Of a DNA stretch of 64,000 nt, positions 46,799 through 54,684 are shown piece by piece (positions within the stretch are counted from its first letter, which is position 1; each line of letters begins with the position of its first letter). Both the position numbers and the translations under genes were made by a program. The notes beneath the pieces were generated by a model, which was not told where the DNA came from, did no database searches, and worked only from the letters and a program-made list of their open reading frames with translations. The stretch lies in the NCBI GenBank assembly GCA_035710745.1, contig DASTCX010000004.1, positions 124,001 through 188,000 of the forward strand, given 5' to 3'. This stretch comes from Candidatus Eremiobacteraceae bacterium (lineage in GTDB: Bacteria; Vulcanimicrobiota; Vulcanimicrobiia; Eremiobacterales; Eremiobacteraceae).

Positions 46799-47266
46799 TC
46801 AGGTTCTCTCGCGTAAGGCCGAAAATATCGCCGGCATTCCTTGCTTCAACAAGGACGCCGTTCGCGCGAACGCGTCCGGACCCGATCCGTAGGGGTCGGT
46901 CAAGTCGCCGAGACCGGTGACGTCGTCGAAGCTCACGATCTTGGCTTGGTCCGCCCGGAAGAAATGGCGGAGGTCGGTGCGCTGACGGTTCGTCGCCGTG
47001 ACGACGAGCGCAGCATCGATGACGAGCTCGCGCGTCAATTGGCGGGCGCGGTGATCGTCGATCGCGAGCCCGATGTTCGCGAGCGCTTCACGCGTCAGCT
47101 CGGTCGCTTCGTGACCTTCGAGCGCCGACATGCCGGCGCTAGACACTCGGGCCTTGACGCGATCGCGTCTGGCCTCATCGATCGCGATCGCCTCGGCCAT
47201 CGGACTGCGGCAGATGTTGCCCATGCAAACGAAAAGCAGCATCGGGGTGCGCGGGTCATCATCCAT
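46799..47266 (-). CDS. low-molecular-weight protein phosphatase (Wzb/YwlE type)
   Basis: A 155-residue phosphatase with the P-loop VCMGNICRSPMAEAI (CxxxxxR) and the general-acid loop DLTDPYGSGPDAF. Family members act on protein tyrosine phosphate or, for YwlE, arginine phosphate. The second P-loop residue here is Met rather than the Thr typical of YwlE, so specificity is open; gene position next to rpiB matches ywlE. Start ATG 47266 overlaps the kinase stop by 8 bases. Confidence 0.9.
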   Translation of the reverse strand: MDDDPRTPMLLFVCMGNICRSPMAEAIAIDEARRDRVKARVSSAGMSALEGHEATELTREALANIGLAIDDHRARQLTRELVIDAALVVTATNRQRTDLRHFFRADQAKIVSFDDVTGLGDLTDPYGSGPDAFARTASLLKQGMPAIFSALRERT

Positions 47267-48209
47267 GCGACGCGCCCGTCATCGCTTCGACTTCGTCGGC
47301 GCGCGGCAAACCGTCGATCGCGCCGATGCGCGTGCACGCGAGCGCGCCGGCCGCCGTCGCCCACACCGCCGCTTCCGCGATCGACTCTGAGCCGATGTCG
47401 CTCTTATGGTGCTCGCACAGGCGCCAGACGAGCGCCGCCATAAACGCATCGCCTGCACCGGTCGTGTCGACGGCGTCGACACGAGGGGCGCGCACCTCTC
47501 CGGTCGCGCCGCCGACAGTCGCCCAGCGGCAACCGTTCGAACCGAGCGTGACGACCGCGGCTCTGACGCCTCCTGTTAGGAGCGTCGCCGGATCGTGACC
47601 GGCGATGCCGAGCGCATCGAGGTCTTCTTCCGAACACTTGACGAGGTGCGCCGCTTCGCACGCTTCAACGAGCACGGCTCGCATCTGCGCGACGCTGGCG
47701 AAGATCGCAGGTCGTGGATTCGGATCGAAAGTCACGAGTCCGTGCTCGCGCCCGATCGCAGCGGCCGCAAGGCAGGCGCTTCGCCCCGGCTCGGCTGCGA
47801 GCGTCACGCCGCCGAAGTGGACGCACCTCGCTTTGCGCAATGCGACGCCGTCGAGGTCGTCGGGGGATAAGCGGACGTCCGCGCCCGGACAGCTCACGGG
47901 ATAAAAATCGCGCGCGCCGTCGCGTCCGCGCGCGACGAAGATGAGCGAGGTGGCGGTGTCGACGCTACGTACGCCGTCGACGCCGACGTTCTCATGAGCG
48001 AGCGTGCGGACGAGGAACTTGCCGAACGGGTCGCGTCCGACGGCGCCGACGAACGCGACGTCGCCGCCGAGCCGCGCGATGCCGATCGCGACGTTCGAGA
48101 CCGCGCCGCCCGCCGCGCGTTGGAAAAACTCGCTTGCGCCGATGTCCGCGAGTTCCGGCTCGCCGAGCAGATCGACGAACGTCTCGCCGACGCACACGAT
48201 GCGGCTCAT
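47259..48209 (-). CDS. PfkB-family carbohydrate kinase
   Basis: A 316-residue ribokinase-fold kinase: VCVGETFVDLL at the start, GGAVSNVAIGIARLG substrate region, and the anion-hole/catalytic Asp motif VDTTGAGDAFMAALVW. The best guess is a fructokinase or related sugar kinase; the substrate cannot be read from sequence. ATG 48209 begins homology. It is divergent from the sugar-isomerase-like gene across 62 bases, so the two may share a sugar pathway. Confidence 0.88.
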   Translation of the reverse strand: MSRIVCVGETFVDLLGEPELADIGASEFFQRAAGGAVSNVAIGIARLGGDVAFVGAVGRDPFGKFLVRTLAHENVGVDGVRSVDTATSLIFVARGRDGARDFYPVSCPGADVRLSPDDLDGVALRKARCVHFGGVTLAAEPGRSACLAAAAIGREHGLVTFDPNPRPAIFASVAQMRAVLVEACEAAHLVKCSEEDLDALGIAGHDPATLLTGGVRAAVVTLGSNGCRWATVGGATGEVRAPRVDAVDTTGAGDAFMAALVWRLCEHHKSDIGSESIAEAAVWATAAGALACTRIGAIDGLPRADEVEAMTGASHG

Positions 48210-48271
48210 CGCTGAGGTGCTCTCGCTCGGGCAGGGTTGACCGGCGGCCCGAAGAAAGCGGCGGGCCACCG

Positions 48272-48997
48272 ATGAAGATCTGCTGCAGCTCTCGGTCGTA
48301 TGCGCGCGCGATTCAATCAGGCGATCTCACGCAGCTCGAGTGGGTCGACCGGTGCGCTCGACGAGCGCTTGACGGCGTCGACTTCGCGAGCGCGCACTTT
48401 CCGCGGACCGACTGGGACTACCTCGCGCAGCTCCGCAAGCTGTGCGTCGATCGCGGCCTAACCGTCGCGGGCGTCGCATTCGACGGCGAAATCGGGGGCG
48501 ATGCGGACGTCGACGCTCAGGCCTCGCTCATCGAGACGTGGATCGGCAATGCCGTCGCGCTCGGCGCGCCGCTCCTGCGGATCTCGAGCGGTTCGTCGAA
48601 CGGCTCACCGGGCATCGCATGGCGCGAGCTGATCCGCGGCCTCAAGACGATCTCGCACGCGGCGAAAGAGAAAAACATCACTCTCGCGCTTGAGTCGCGC
48701 CCGGGATCACTCGTGTCGTCCCTGCCGGATTGCAAGCGCGCGTTGAAGGAGTGCGACTCCGCGTGGTTGCGCTTGGCGCAAGACCTGACCGCGGTGCTCT
48801 CGCCGTCGGAGGACGGCGATGCGCTGCTCGACGAGATCGTCGTCGCGATCGCGCGCGGCGCTGAAGTCGACGCAGGCGCGGCTCGCACGCTGCGTCGTCG
48901 CGGGTTCATCGGGTTCGTCACGGTGGAGACGTCGGGGGCCGATGAGGACAAGGTTGTTGCGGATTGTTTGGATCGGCTGCGTACCGCGAGCATATAA
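48272..48997 (+). CDS. xylose isomerase-like TIM barrel protein
   Basis: A 241-residue protein of the AP-endonuclease-2/sugar isomerase superfamily: strands WVDRCARRALDGVDFAS, LRKLCVDRGLTVAGVAFDGEIG, WIGNAVALGAPLLRISSGS and KNITLALESRPGSLVSS, with the metal-ligand Glu in ALESR. The C terminus keeps FVTVETSG. Members isomerise or epimerise sugars and inositols; the exact reaction is unknown. It is shorter than classical xylose isomerase. ATG 48272 lacks an obvious upstream alternative. Confidence 0.75.
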   Translation: MKICCSSRSYARAIQSGDLTQLEWVDRCARRALDGVDFASAHFPRTDWDYLAQLRKLCVDRGLTVAGVAFDGEIGGDADVDAQASLIETWIGNAVALGAPLLRISSGSSNGSPGIAWRELIRGLKTISHAAKEKNITLALESRPGSLVSSLPDCKRALKECDSAWLRLAQDLTAVLSPSEDGDALLDEIVVAIARGAEVDAGAARTLRRRGFIGFVTVETSGADEDKVVADCLDRLRTASI

Positions 48998-49030
48998 TAT
49001 GAATGCGACATGCATGAACCGAACATGATA

Positions 49031-49054
49031 GGCCCGGCACTTAAGTGCCGGGCC
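49031..49054. terminator. bidirectional hairpin terminator
   Basis: A perfect 10-bp stem GGCCCGGCAC / GTGCCGGGCC with a TTAA loop, between the plus-strand isomerase gene and the minus-strand 6S-like RNA. On the plus strand it is followed by TTCATCTATC and on the minus strand by TATCATGTT, weak T-rich tails, so it could end both transcripts. Confidence 0.7.
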
Positions 49055-49061
49055 TTCATCT

Positions 49062-49243
49062 ATCCCCGAAGAGCCGCTGCCTGCCCGAGATTTGAACCCG
49101 CTTACGCAGGTGGGTGCCTGCCCTGCCGCTGTTTAGGCTTCCCTCTCGAGGAGGGCTTGCACAAGGCGGCTCGGAGGCCCGGCTCCCGTTGGTGACTGTG
49201 TTGGTTCAATCACCGACAACAGGCCGGCGCACACCCCAGGGTT
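49062..49243 (-). ncRNA. ssrS: 6S RNA (RNA polymerase regulator)
   Basis: 6S RNA mimics an open promoter and traps the housekeeping RNA polymerase. On the minus strand from about 49243 the transcript folds as one rod. A closing stem joins CCCTGGG near the 5' end with CTTCGGGG at the 3' end, then GCCG with CGGC and TTGAACC with GGTTCAA. A large central bubble follows, then a terminal stem (GCCGC with GCGGC) with hairpin CCCTC-CTCGA-GAGGG. The loop-proximal AAGCC and CACCCACCTG...GGGTTCAAA stretch resembles E. coli 6S (AAGCCTTAAAAC, TTCACCTTG...GGGTTCAAG). A consensus promoter and a terminator flank it. Ends are approximate. Confidence 0.68.
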
Positions 49244-49249
49244 GGACCT

Positions 49250-49278
49250 AGAGTACCACGTGCTTTGAGCGAAGACAA
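49250..49278 (-). promoter_or_regulatory. promoter of the 6S-like RNA
   Basis: TTGTCT (49278-49273) and TACTCT (49255-49250) on the minus strand, 17 bases apart, place the transcription start near 49243, exactly where the RNA's closing stem begins. Confidence 0.6.
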
Positions 49279-49281
49279 GTC

Positions 49282-49311
49282 TTGACAACGCGCATCTATC
49301 CATCACATATA
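49282..49311 (+). promoter_or_regulatory. promoter of the small lipoprotein gene
   Basis: A perfect TTGACA (49282-49287) is followed by the AT-rich ACATATATAT, with a CATATA at 18-base spacing (49306-49311). It lies back to back with the 6S promoter, 3 bases from its -35 box. It implies that the gene's ATG is at 49351 and not further upstream. Confidence 0.5.
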
Positions 49312-49350
49312 TATCCGTACTTACATACGCCGCGTTGTCAGGAGATCATC

Positions 49351-49629
49351 ATGCGTCATCATCTATTTGGTATCGTCGTGATCTGCGCCGTCGTCGCCGG
49401 CTGCTCGGGCTCGAGCGGCGGCGGAGGCGCTCCACCGCCGGCCGCCGGCAACTCGCAGCCCCAGGTTTCAGCGACCGGCATCGTCGGCGCGGCCGGATCA
49501 AGCACGAGCGGCGAAAAGGCGCCGCTTGCTGGAGCCGCTCAACCCCTCCGCGTACCGAGCGGACCCGCGCTCAAAATGCCGCCCGTGCACTTCCAAGCGC
49601 CGCATATCTCAGTGCACTTGCACCACTGA
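49351..49629 (+). CDS. small lipoprotein of unknown function
   Basis: A 92-residue exported lipoprotein: signal peptide with lipobox VVAGC, then a Gly/Ser/Pro/Ala-rich mature part and a C-terminal PPVHFQAPHISVHLHH, unusually rich in His (possible metal binding). ATG 49351 has AGGAG six bases before it, and a promoter with consensus TTGACA lies 40 bases further up, so the in-frame start at 49282 is excluded. It converges with the TonB-receptor gene, with only four bases between stops. Confidence 0.7.
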   Translation: MRHHLFGIVVICAVVAGCSGSSGGGGAPPPAAGNSQPQVSATGIVGAAGSSTSGEKAPLAGAAQPLRVPSGPALKMPPVHFQAPHISVHLHH

Positions 49630-49633
49630 TCCG

Positions 49634-52432
49634 CTACATGCTGATCTTCCACCATAGTGTGGTCTGACGTGGCGTGAGCGACTGCTCCATGTAGTAGCCG
49701 ACTGCCGGATAGTAGACGCCGTTCGGCGCCGGCAAATAGTTGTCGTAGAAGACATCGCCGCTCTCGTTGCACGGCACAAGCCCTGCGCGAGCGCACACGC
49801 CGCTCGGCGTCCAGTTTCCGTTGCCATCCTTGTTCAGGTAATTGAAGTTCGACTTGGGCACGGGGTTCGTCACGTCGTTGAAGAGATTCGTGATTGTCAA
49901 GCCGATCCGTCCGCCGCCAAAGGCGTGTGAGATCGATATGTTCTCATTGTACCATGCCGGCCCGCGGAGCGATTGGGCGAACGAGTGCAGCTCTCGAGGG
50001 TCGAGACAGACCAGACCTGCGTTGTTGGTGTGCGTGCAGGTGTTTCCGGTCATGATCACCGGCTTTCCGGTGTTTGGATCGAGGTCGTAGAACAGGTTTC
50101 CGTCGCCGTACGGATAGCCGGTAGACCACAGCGTGTTCGAATCGATCTCCCAGCCGCCACGCTTCCAGTCGAGACCCAGGTCGGACGAATATGGCGCTGC
50201 GTACGTCGCCGGCAAGAAGTTATTCGCCTCGATGTTTGCCAGAAACTGGGTACTACGGCCGCCGAAGTACGGACCGGCCGCTGCAAGAACATTGCTGAGC
50301 GTGTTGTCGAACGTGAACGAGAAGAACGCGGATAGGCCCTGCGGCACATCGCGGTGCAGCGCGAGCTCGAGACCGTGCGTCTTCGTCGAAGCACCGTTGG
50401 TAAAACTGGTCACACCCTTGGCATCCGTAAACTCGACGATATAGTCGTTATTGACATGCCAATACGGCGTGAGGCGCATCGAGACACCGTTAGGAAAGCT
50501 GTGCTCCCACGAGAGATCGTAGCTCTTCGCAGTCGATGGCTTGTATTGGTGAAAGACCGGTCCACTCCCGAAGAACGCGTAGTCGCTGAAATTCTCCGCG
50601 TAAGCGGTGCCGATGAATTGGCCCATGTGCGCGTACGAACCGCGCAACACGTCGGCGTCGCCGGCCTGGTACGTGAGGGCAAAGCGTGGACTCACGAACG
50701 ATTCGGTGAACGGATAGTTCGTACCGAAAGCTGGCTGCGCGTTCTGGGCGAGCACCGGCGAGATCGAATAACGCTCGAGATCCCAGCGCACCCCAGGCTC
50801 CACCACCCATTTGCCGCCGGTGATGTGATCGCTCGCGTAGGCGCTGTAGACGTGGGTCGGGGCGAGCGTTACCCGCGAGAAATCCGGCCATTCGCCTGAG
50901 AATCCCGGGCTGCCGCAGAAAATGCTGCAATCGGATACTTTCCGGAAATTGAGATCGTATTCGTAGCCGGTCCCGATTTTCAGCAAGTTATGCTCGCCCA
51001 GCTGGTTGGCATAGTCGTAGTTCCAGAAAGTCTGCAGCGTATGGCGATCTTGGTAGTAGCAGCCGTAACACCACAAAGCGAACACGTCATATTCACCTGG
51101 TCCGGTGAAATTTGGCCCGAAAAACGACGGCTCGCCGAGATTCTGGGCCCATTCTTCGTCGAAGAAATAACCGTTACGAGATTGCGCGACGCGCGCCCGG
51201 TAGTACGAGTGGTCGTTGATCGTGTGGCTGAACGACAGCTTTTGGATATCGTACCAGTGATACCACGCGTCGGCATTGTTCTTGAGCACGAGCGACGCGC
51301 AGGGGTCGCCGCCGAAGAGGTTGACGCACTTCGGGTTCGAGCCAGGCAAGACGCCGTTGAGCGCCAGCTGTTGACCCTGAACGCCACCGTAGCTCGAGCG
51401 GAAGATGCCTATGCCTTCCTCAGCGACGTATTGGAGGTCGTTCTGATTGTTCTCGCCCCAGTGATGGTGGACGTTGACGATATTGTCTTTGGTATTGACG
51501 AAGTCGAACGCTTCGAGGTTTTCCATGAAAAACTGGCCGTTTGTGGCGCCGTTCTTCCCGTAAATCTGATCGTCGTTCGTGTACGAGCCGGCGAAGAACC
51601 ACGACCACTTGTTGTCGGGCGTCGCGCCGCCATATTCCGCCTCAAGGTCGTGCGCGTAAGCCGGGCCGCCGGTCGAAAAGGTCGCGTCGCCGAACGACGG
51701 ATACGTGCCCTGCTTGACGACCATGTTGACGATGCCGCCGTTCGAGCCGCCTTGCTCCGCAGAGAGTCCGCCCGTCGTCACCTCGACGTTTTGAAGTCCC
51801 GTCGTGCTCAGTTCGGTCACGTAGAAGCCGACCGTCCGGTCGACGATCGGGATCTCCTCGAACTCCCAGCCGACTTCGGTCGTCGTGCCGCCGCGGATGA
51901 TCGGCGAGTTGCTTGTCGGGCCGCTCGTCACGCCGGGCGTGCGCCAGAGGACGTCGTACAGCGTGTGATGCGTCGTGTCACCGAGCTCGACGTTCATCTG
52001 CGCGGCCGTCACGTTGTACGTGTCCGACGTGAGGTTCGGCTGGACGAGGTTCGTCTTCGCCGTCGTCGTGATGTGGCCGAGCACTTTCGCTTCCGGCTGC
52101 AACACGACCGCGATGTCGAGCGTCTGGTCTTGGAACACGTTCTCGCCCGCGAGAACAGCCGAGCTGAATCCCGCCGCCGTCACCGTCACCGTGTATGTGT
52201 CCGGCGAGATGTTGACGATCGAGAAGAACCCCTTCGCGTCGGTGACGGTTTTGTAACTCCCGGTCGCCGCCGCCGCCGACACGTGCGCACCCGCGACCGG
52301 AGCGCCTTTGTCATCCTTGATCGTGCCGGTGAGACTTCCGGTCGAGCCGGCATTCGCCGGCGTCGCGCTCAGCAGCGCTCCGAAGACCGTTGCCACTGCG
52401 AAAAGCGCGAAACAGCGAGTGGTTGATCGCAT
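49634..52432 (-). CDS. TonB-dependent outer-membrane receptor with N-terminal carboxypeptidase-like domain
   Basis: A 932-residue outer-membrane protein. The signal peptide ends ANA. Residues about 28-115 form a carboxypeptidase-regulatory-like beta-sandwich (GSLTGTIKDDKGAPVAGAHVSA, TVTAAGFSSAVL). A plug domain follows (SPIIRGGTTTEVGWEFEEIPI, LQNVEVTTGGLSAEQGGSNGGIVNMVVKQG), and the rest is a long Tyr/Trp-rich beta-barrel ending in SLTPRQTTLWWKISM. This layout matches Oar-like or SusC-like receptors. ATG 52432 has GGAGG five bases before it. No ExbB/ExbD/TonB genes or substrate clues are adjacent, so the cargo is unknown. Confidence 0.9.
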   Translation of the reverse strand: MRSTTRCFALFAVATVFGALLSATPANAGSTGSLTGTIKDDKGAPVAGAHVSAAAATGSYKTVTDAKGFFSIVNISPDTYTVTVTAAGFSSAVLAGENVFQDQTLDIAVVLQPEAKVLGHITTTAKTNLVQPNLTSDTYNVTAAQMNVELGDTTHHTLYDVLWRTPGVTSGPTSNSPIIRGGTTTEVGWEFEEIPIVDRTVGFYVTELSTTGLQNVEVTTGGLSAEQGGSNGGIVNMVVKQGTYPSFGDATFSTGGPAYAHDLEAEYGGATPDNKWSWFFAGSYTNDDQIYGKNGATNGQFFMENLEAFDFVNTKDNIVNVHHHWGENNQNDLQYVAEEGIGIFRSSYGGVQGQQLALNGVLPGSNPKCVNLFGGDPCASLVLKNNADAWYHWYDIQKLSFSHTINDHSYYRARVAQSRNGYFFDEEWAQNLGEPSFFGPNFTGPGEYDVFALWCYGCYYQDRHTLQTFWNYDYANQLGEHNLLKIGTGYEYDLNFRKVSDCSIFCGSPGFSGEWPDFSRVTLAPTHVYSAYASDHITGGKWVVEPGVRWDLERYSISPVLAQNAQPAFGTNYPFTESFVSPRFALTYQAGDADVLRGSYAHMGQFIGTAYAENFSDYAFFGSGPVFHQYKPSTAKSYDLSWEHSFPNGVSMRLTPYWHVNNDYIVEFTDAKGVTSFTNGASTKTHGLELALHRDVPQGLSAFFSFTFDNTLSNVLAAAGPYFGGRSTQFLANIEANNFLPATYAAPYSSDLGLDWKRGGWEIDSNTLWSTGYPYGDGNLFYDLDPNTGKPVIMTGNTCTHTNNAGLVCLDPRELHSFAQSLRGPAWYNENISISHAFGGGRIGLTITNLFNDVTNPVPKSNFNYLNKDGNGNWTPSGVCARAGLVPCNESGDVFYDNYLPAPNGVYYPAVGYYMEQSLTPRQTTLWWKISM

Positions 52433-52594
52433 GACATCCTCCAAGCGACGACACGAAGCGCCGCGGCATGTGTGGGTTCGACAAGTCGCGAGAGTCCCTA
52501 CCGCGCTCGCGCAAATCTGGGCGTTGTACTGCGAAGCGCGGCAGAACAAGGACGCGTGAGGATGCTAGCGGCGGCGAGCGTGGAAGCCAGCGTC

Positions 52595-53629
52595 ATGGCA
52601 CGAGCGTTTCCAAGCGGCGCGCCGGTTCTGCGTTGCTCGCCCTTGCTGTTGCACCTCCGCCACACGTTCACGATCGCGCGATCGTCGGAGGACGTCGCCG
52701 AATCGGTGCTGCTCGAGCTCGACGACGGCGAGTTGACGGGGCTCGGCGAGTGCGCGCCGTCCGGCCGATACGAGGAGAGTCCTGGGCTTGTGACGCGTCA
52801 GCTGCTGGCCGCCGACTTCCGCGACGTCGATCTTTTCGAATTCGACGTCGCGCTCGGGCGGCTCGGCGGCGAGGAACGCGGCGCGATGTGCGCGCTCGAC
52901 ATCGCTCTCCACGACCTCGCCGGCAAACGGCTCGGAGTACCCGTCTGCCGGCTCCTCGGGCTCGATCCAAGCGCCGCCAAAGAGACGTCTTTCACGGTCG
53001 GTATCGCCGACATCGACACGATGGTCGCGAAGACGAAGGAAGCGGCGCATATGCCGATCCTCAAGGTCAAGGTGGGCGCGGGCAACGAGATCGAGACGCT
53101 CGAGGCGCTGCGCTCGGTCTATCGCGGGCGTATCAGGATCGATGCGAACGAGGGCTGGGAGCCGGAGCAGGCGGTGCGATTGCTCAACGAGCTCGCGCGC
53201 TTCGAGGTCGAATTCTGCGAGCAGCCCGTGCGCGCAGGCGCGCCCGAGCGGCTGCGCTTCGTGCGCGAGCGGTCGAGAATCCCGATCATGGCGGACGAGA
53301 GCTGCCGTATTCCGGCGGACATCGCGCCGCTCGCCGGGTGCGTCGACGGGATCGTCATCAAACTCGTCAAGTGCGGCGGCATGCGCGAAGCGGTCGCGAT
53401 GACGCACATCGCTCGCGCGCTCGGCATGAAGATCATGATCGGCTGTATGATCGAGTCGTCGATCCTCGCGACGGCCGGCGCTCACCTGACACCGCTCGTC
53501 GATTACGCCGACCTCGATGGACCGTTGCTCGTCACCGACGATCCGTATGACGGCGTCGTTTTCGACGGCGCGCAGATGCGTCTACCCGATGCTCCTGGGC
53601 TGGGGGTGGCGCTCCGCGCCTCGGCGTAG
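52595..53629 (+). CDS. enolase-superfamily dipeptide epimerase / DgcA-like enzyme
   Basis: A 344-residue member of the muconate-lactonising subgroup. It carries both catalytic Lys sites (LKVKVG, K157/K159; VIKLVKCGG) and the metal ligands D183 in RIDANEGW, E209 in FCEQPV and D234 in MADESC. This pattern is that of L-Ala-D/L-Glu epimerase (YcjG/YkfB). The next gene encodes a DUF1611/DgcN-like protein; in published work DgcA, a related epimerase, acts with DgcN on N-acetyl-D-glutamate, so either substrate is possible. ATG 52595 is preferred; ATG 52562 is also in frame. Confidence 0.9.
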   Translation: MARAFPSGAPVLRCSPLLLHLRHTFTIARSSEDVAESVLLELDDGELTGLGECAPSGRYEESPGLVTRQLLAADFRDVDLFEFDVALGRLGGEERGAMCALDIALHDLAGKRLGVPVCRLLGLDPSAAKETSFTVGIADIDTMVAKTKEAAHMPILKVKVGAGNEIETLEALRSVYRGRIRIDANEGWEPEQAVRLLNELARFEVEFCEQPVRAGAPERLRFVRERSRIPIMADESCRIPADIAPLAGCVDGIVIKLVKCGGMREAVAMTHIARALGMKIMIGCMIESSILATAGAHLTPLVDYADLDGPLLVTDDPYDGVVFDGAQMRLPDAPGLGVALRASA

Positions 53630-53637
53630 ACCGCCGC

Positions 53638-54684
53638 ATGATGCAGGCCAAGCGGCGCTATGCCATCCTCACGGACGGTTATCTCACCGACAGGCATGCG
53701 AAGACTGCGCACGGCGTCATGCAGTACGGACGCGACGAGATCGTCGCCATCATCGATTCGACGTACGCCGGGAAGAACGCGATCGATGTCGTTCCGCACC
53801 TCGGCCGCTCGTCGCCGATCGTCGCTACCGCGCGCGAGGCGCTCGCGCTGGGGCCGACGTCGCTGCTCCTCGGCGTCGCCACCGCGGGCGGCGTCGTGCC
53901 ACCCGCCTTTCGCGTCCAGATCCTCGACGCGATCGATGCGGGCGTCGAGATCGTCAGCGGTTTGCACGAGTTCCTCAACGATGACGAGGAATTCGTCGCG
54001 CGAGCGAAAGCGAGCGGCGCTAAGCTCTGGGATGTCCGGGAGGTTCCTGACGGCATCCCGCTGTTCTCGGGCGAAGCGTATCGCGTGCCGCAGACCGTCG
54101 TGCTCGCCGTCGGCAGCGACTGCGCGATCGGCAAGATGACCGTCATGCTCGAACTCGAGCGCGCCGGCCGCGCCGCGGGCGCACGCGCCGAGTTCGTCGC
54201 GACCGGCCAGACCGGCATTCTCATCGCCGGCAAGGGCATCGCGGTCGATCGCGTCATCTCCGATTTTGTCGCCGGTGCGGCCGAGCGTCTCGTTCTTTCC
54301 GTCGATCAGAACACCGATATCACGCTCGTCGAAGGTCAAGGGAGCATTCTCCATCCGGCTTACGCGCCGGTCACGCTCGGCTTGCTGTACGGCTGCGCGC
54401 CAGATTGTTTCGTCCTGTGCCACGATGCCGCGCGCAGCCGCATCGAGGAGTTCGACGTGCCGATCCCCGATCTGAAGACGCTCGCGGCGATGCACGAGTC
54501 GTGGGTCGCGCCGATCAAGCCGGCACGCTGCGTCGCCGTCGCGCTCAATACGCACAAACTCGATGAGAGCGAAGCGCGCGCCGCGATCGAGAACGCCGAG
54601 CGCGAGACCGGGCTTCCGGCCGACGACGTCGTCCGTTTCGGCGCCGACAAGTTATGGCGCGCGATCGCGAAGGCGGCGGCGTGA
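53638..54684 (+). CDS. DUF1611 family protein, DgcN-like
   Basis: A 348-residue DUF1611 protein: N-terminal Rossmann-like domain (ILTDGYLTDRHAKTAHGVMQYG, VVPHLGRSSPIV) and a P-loop-like domain with AVGSDCAIGKMTVMLELE (K166) and TGQTGILIAGKGIAVDRVISDFVAG. One family member, DgcN, is reported to N-acetylate D-glutamate in a route where a DgcA epimerase follows. Here it lies 8 bases after the epimerase gene. Its stop overlaps the next gene's GTG as GTGA. Function by context only. Confidence 0.85.
   Translation: MMQAKRRYAILTDGYLTDRHAKTAHGVMQYGRDEIVAIIDSTYAGKNAIDVVPHLGRSSPIVATAREALALGPTSLLLGVATAGGVVPPAFRVQILDAIDAGVEIVSGLHEFLNDDEEFVARAKASGAKLWDVREVPDGIPLFSGEAYRVPQTVVLAVGSDCAIGKMTVMLELERAGRAAGARAEFVATGQTGILIAGKGIAVDRVISDFVAGAAERLVLSVDQNTDITLVEGQGSILHPAYAPVTLGLLYGCAPDCFVLCHDAARSRIEEFDVPIPDLKTLAAMHESWVAPIKPARCVAVALNTHKLDESEARAAIENAERETGLPADDVVRFGADKLWRAIAKAAA

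Noticed and set aside
49081-49130. Possible tRNA or tmRNA end (GGGTTCAAATC loop on the minus strand)
   Set aside because: No acceptor stem, anticodon arm or CCA context fits; the sequence is better explained as the 3' strand of the 6S-like rod.
49062-49243. Signal recognition particle RNA
   Set aside because: The conserved GGAAG...AGCAG apical loop of SRP RNA is absent, whereas 6S-like architecture is present.
49282-49350. Upstream start for the small lipoprotein gene
   Set aside because: The region contains a consensus TTGACA promoter element, and ATG 49351 has a good ribosome-binding site followed by a proper lipoprotein signal.
50990-52426. 478-codon plus-strand frame opposite the TonB receptor
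   Set aside because: Charged shadow frame; the minus-strand receptor has signal peptide, plug and barrel features.
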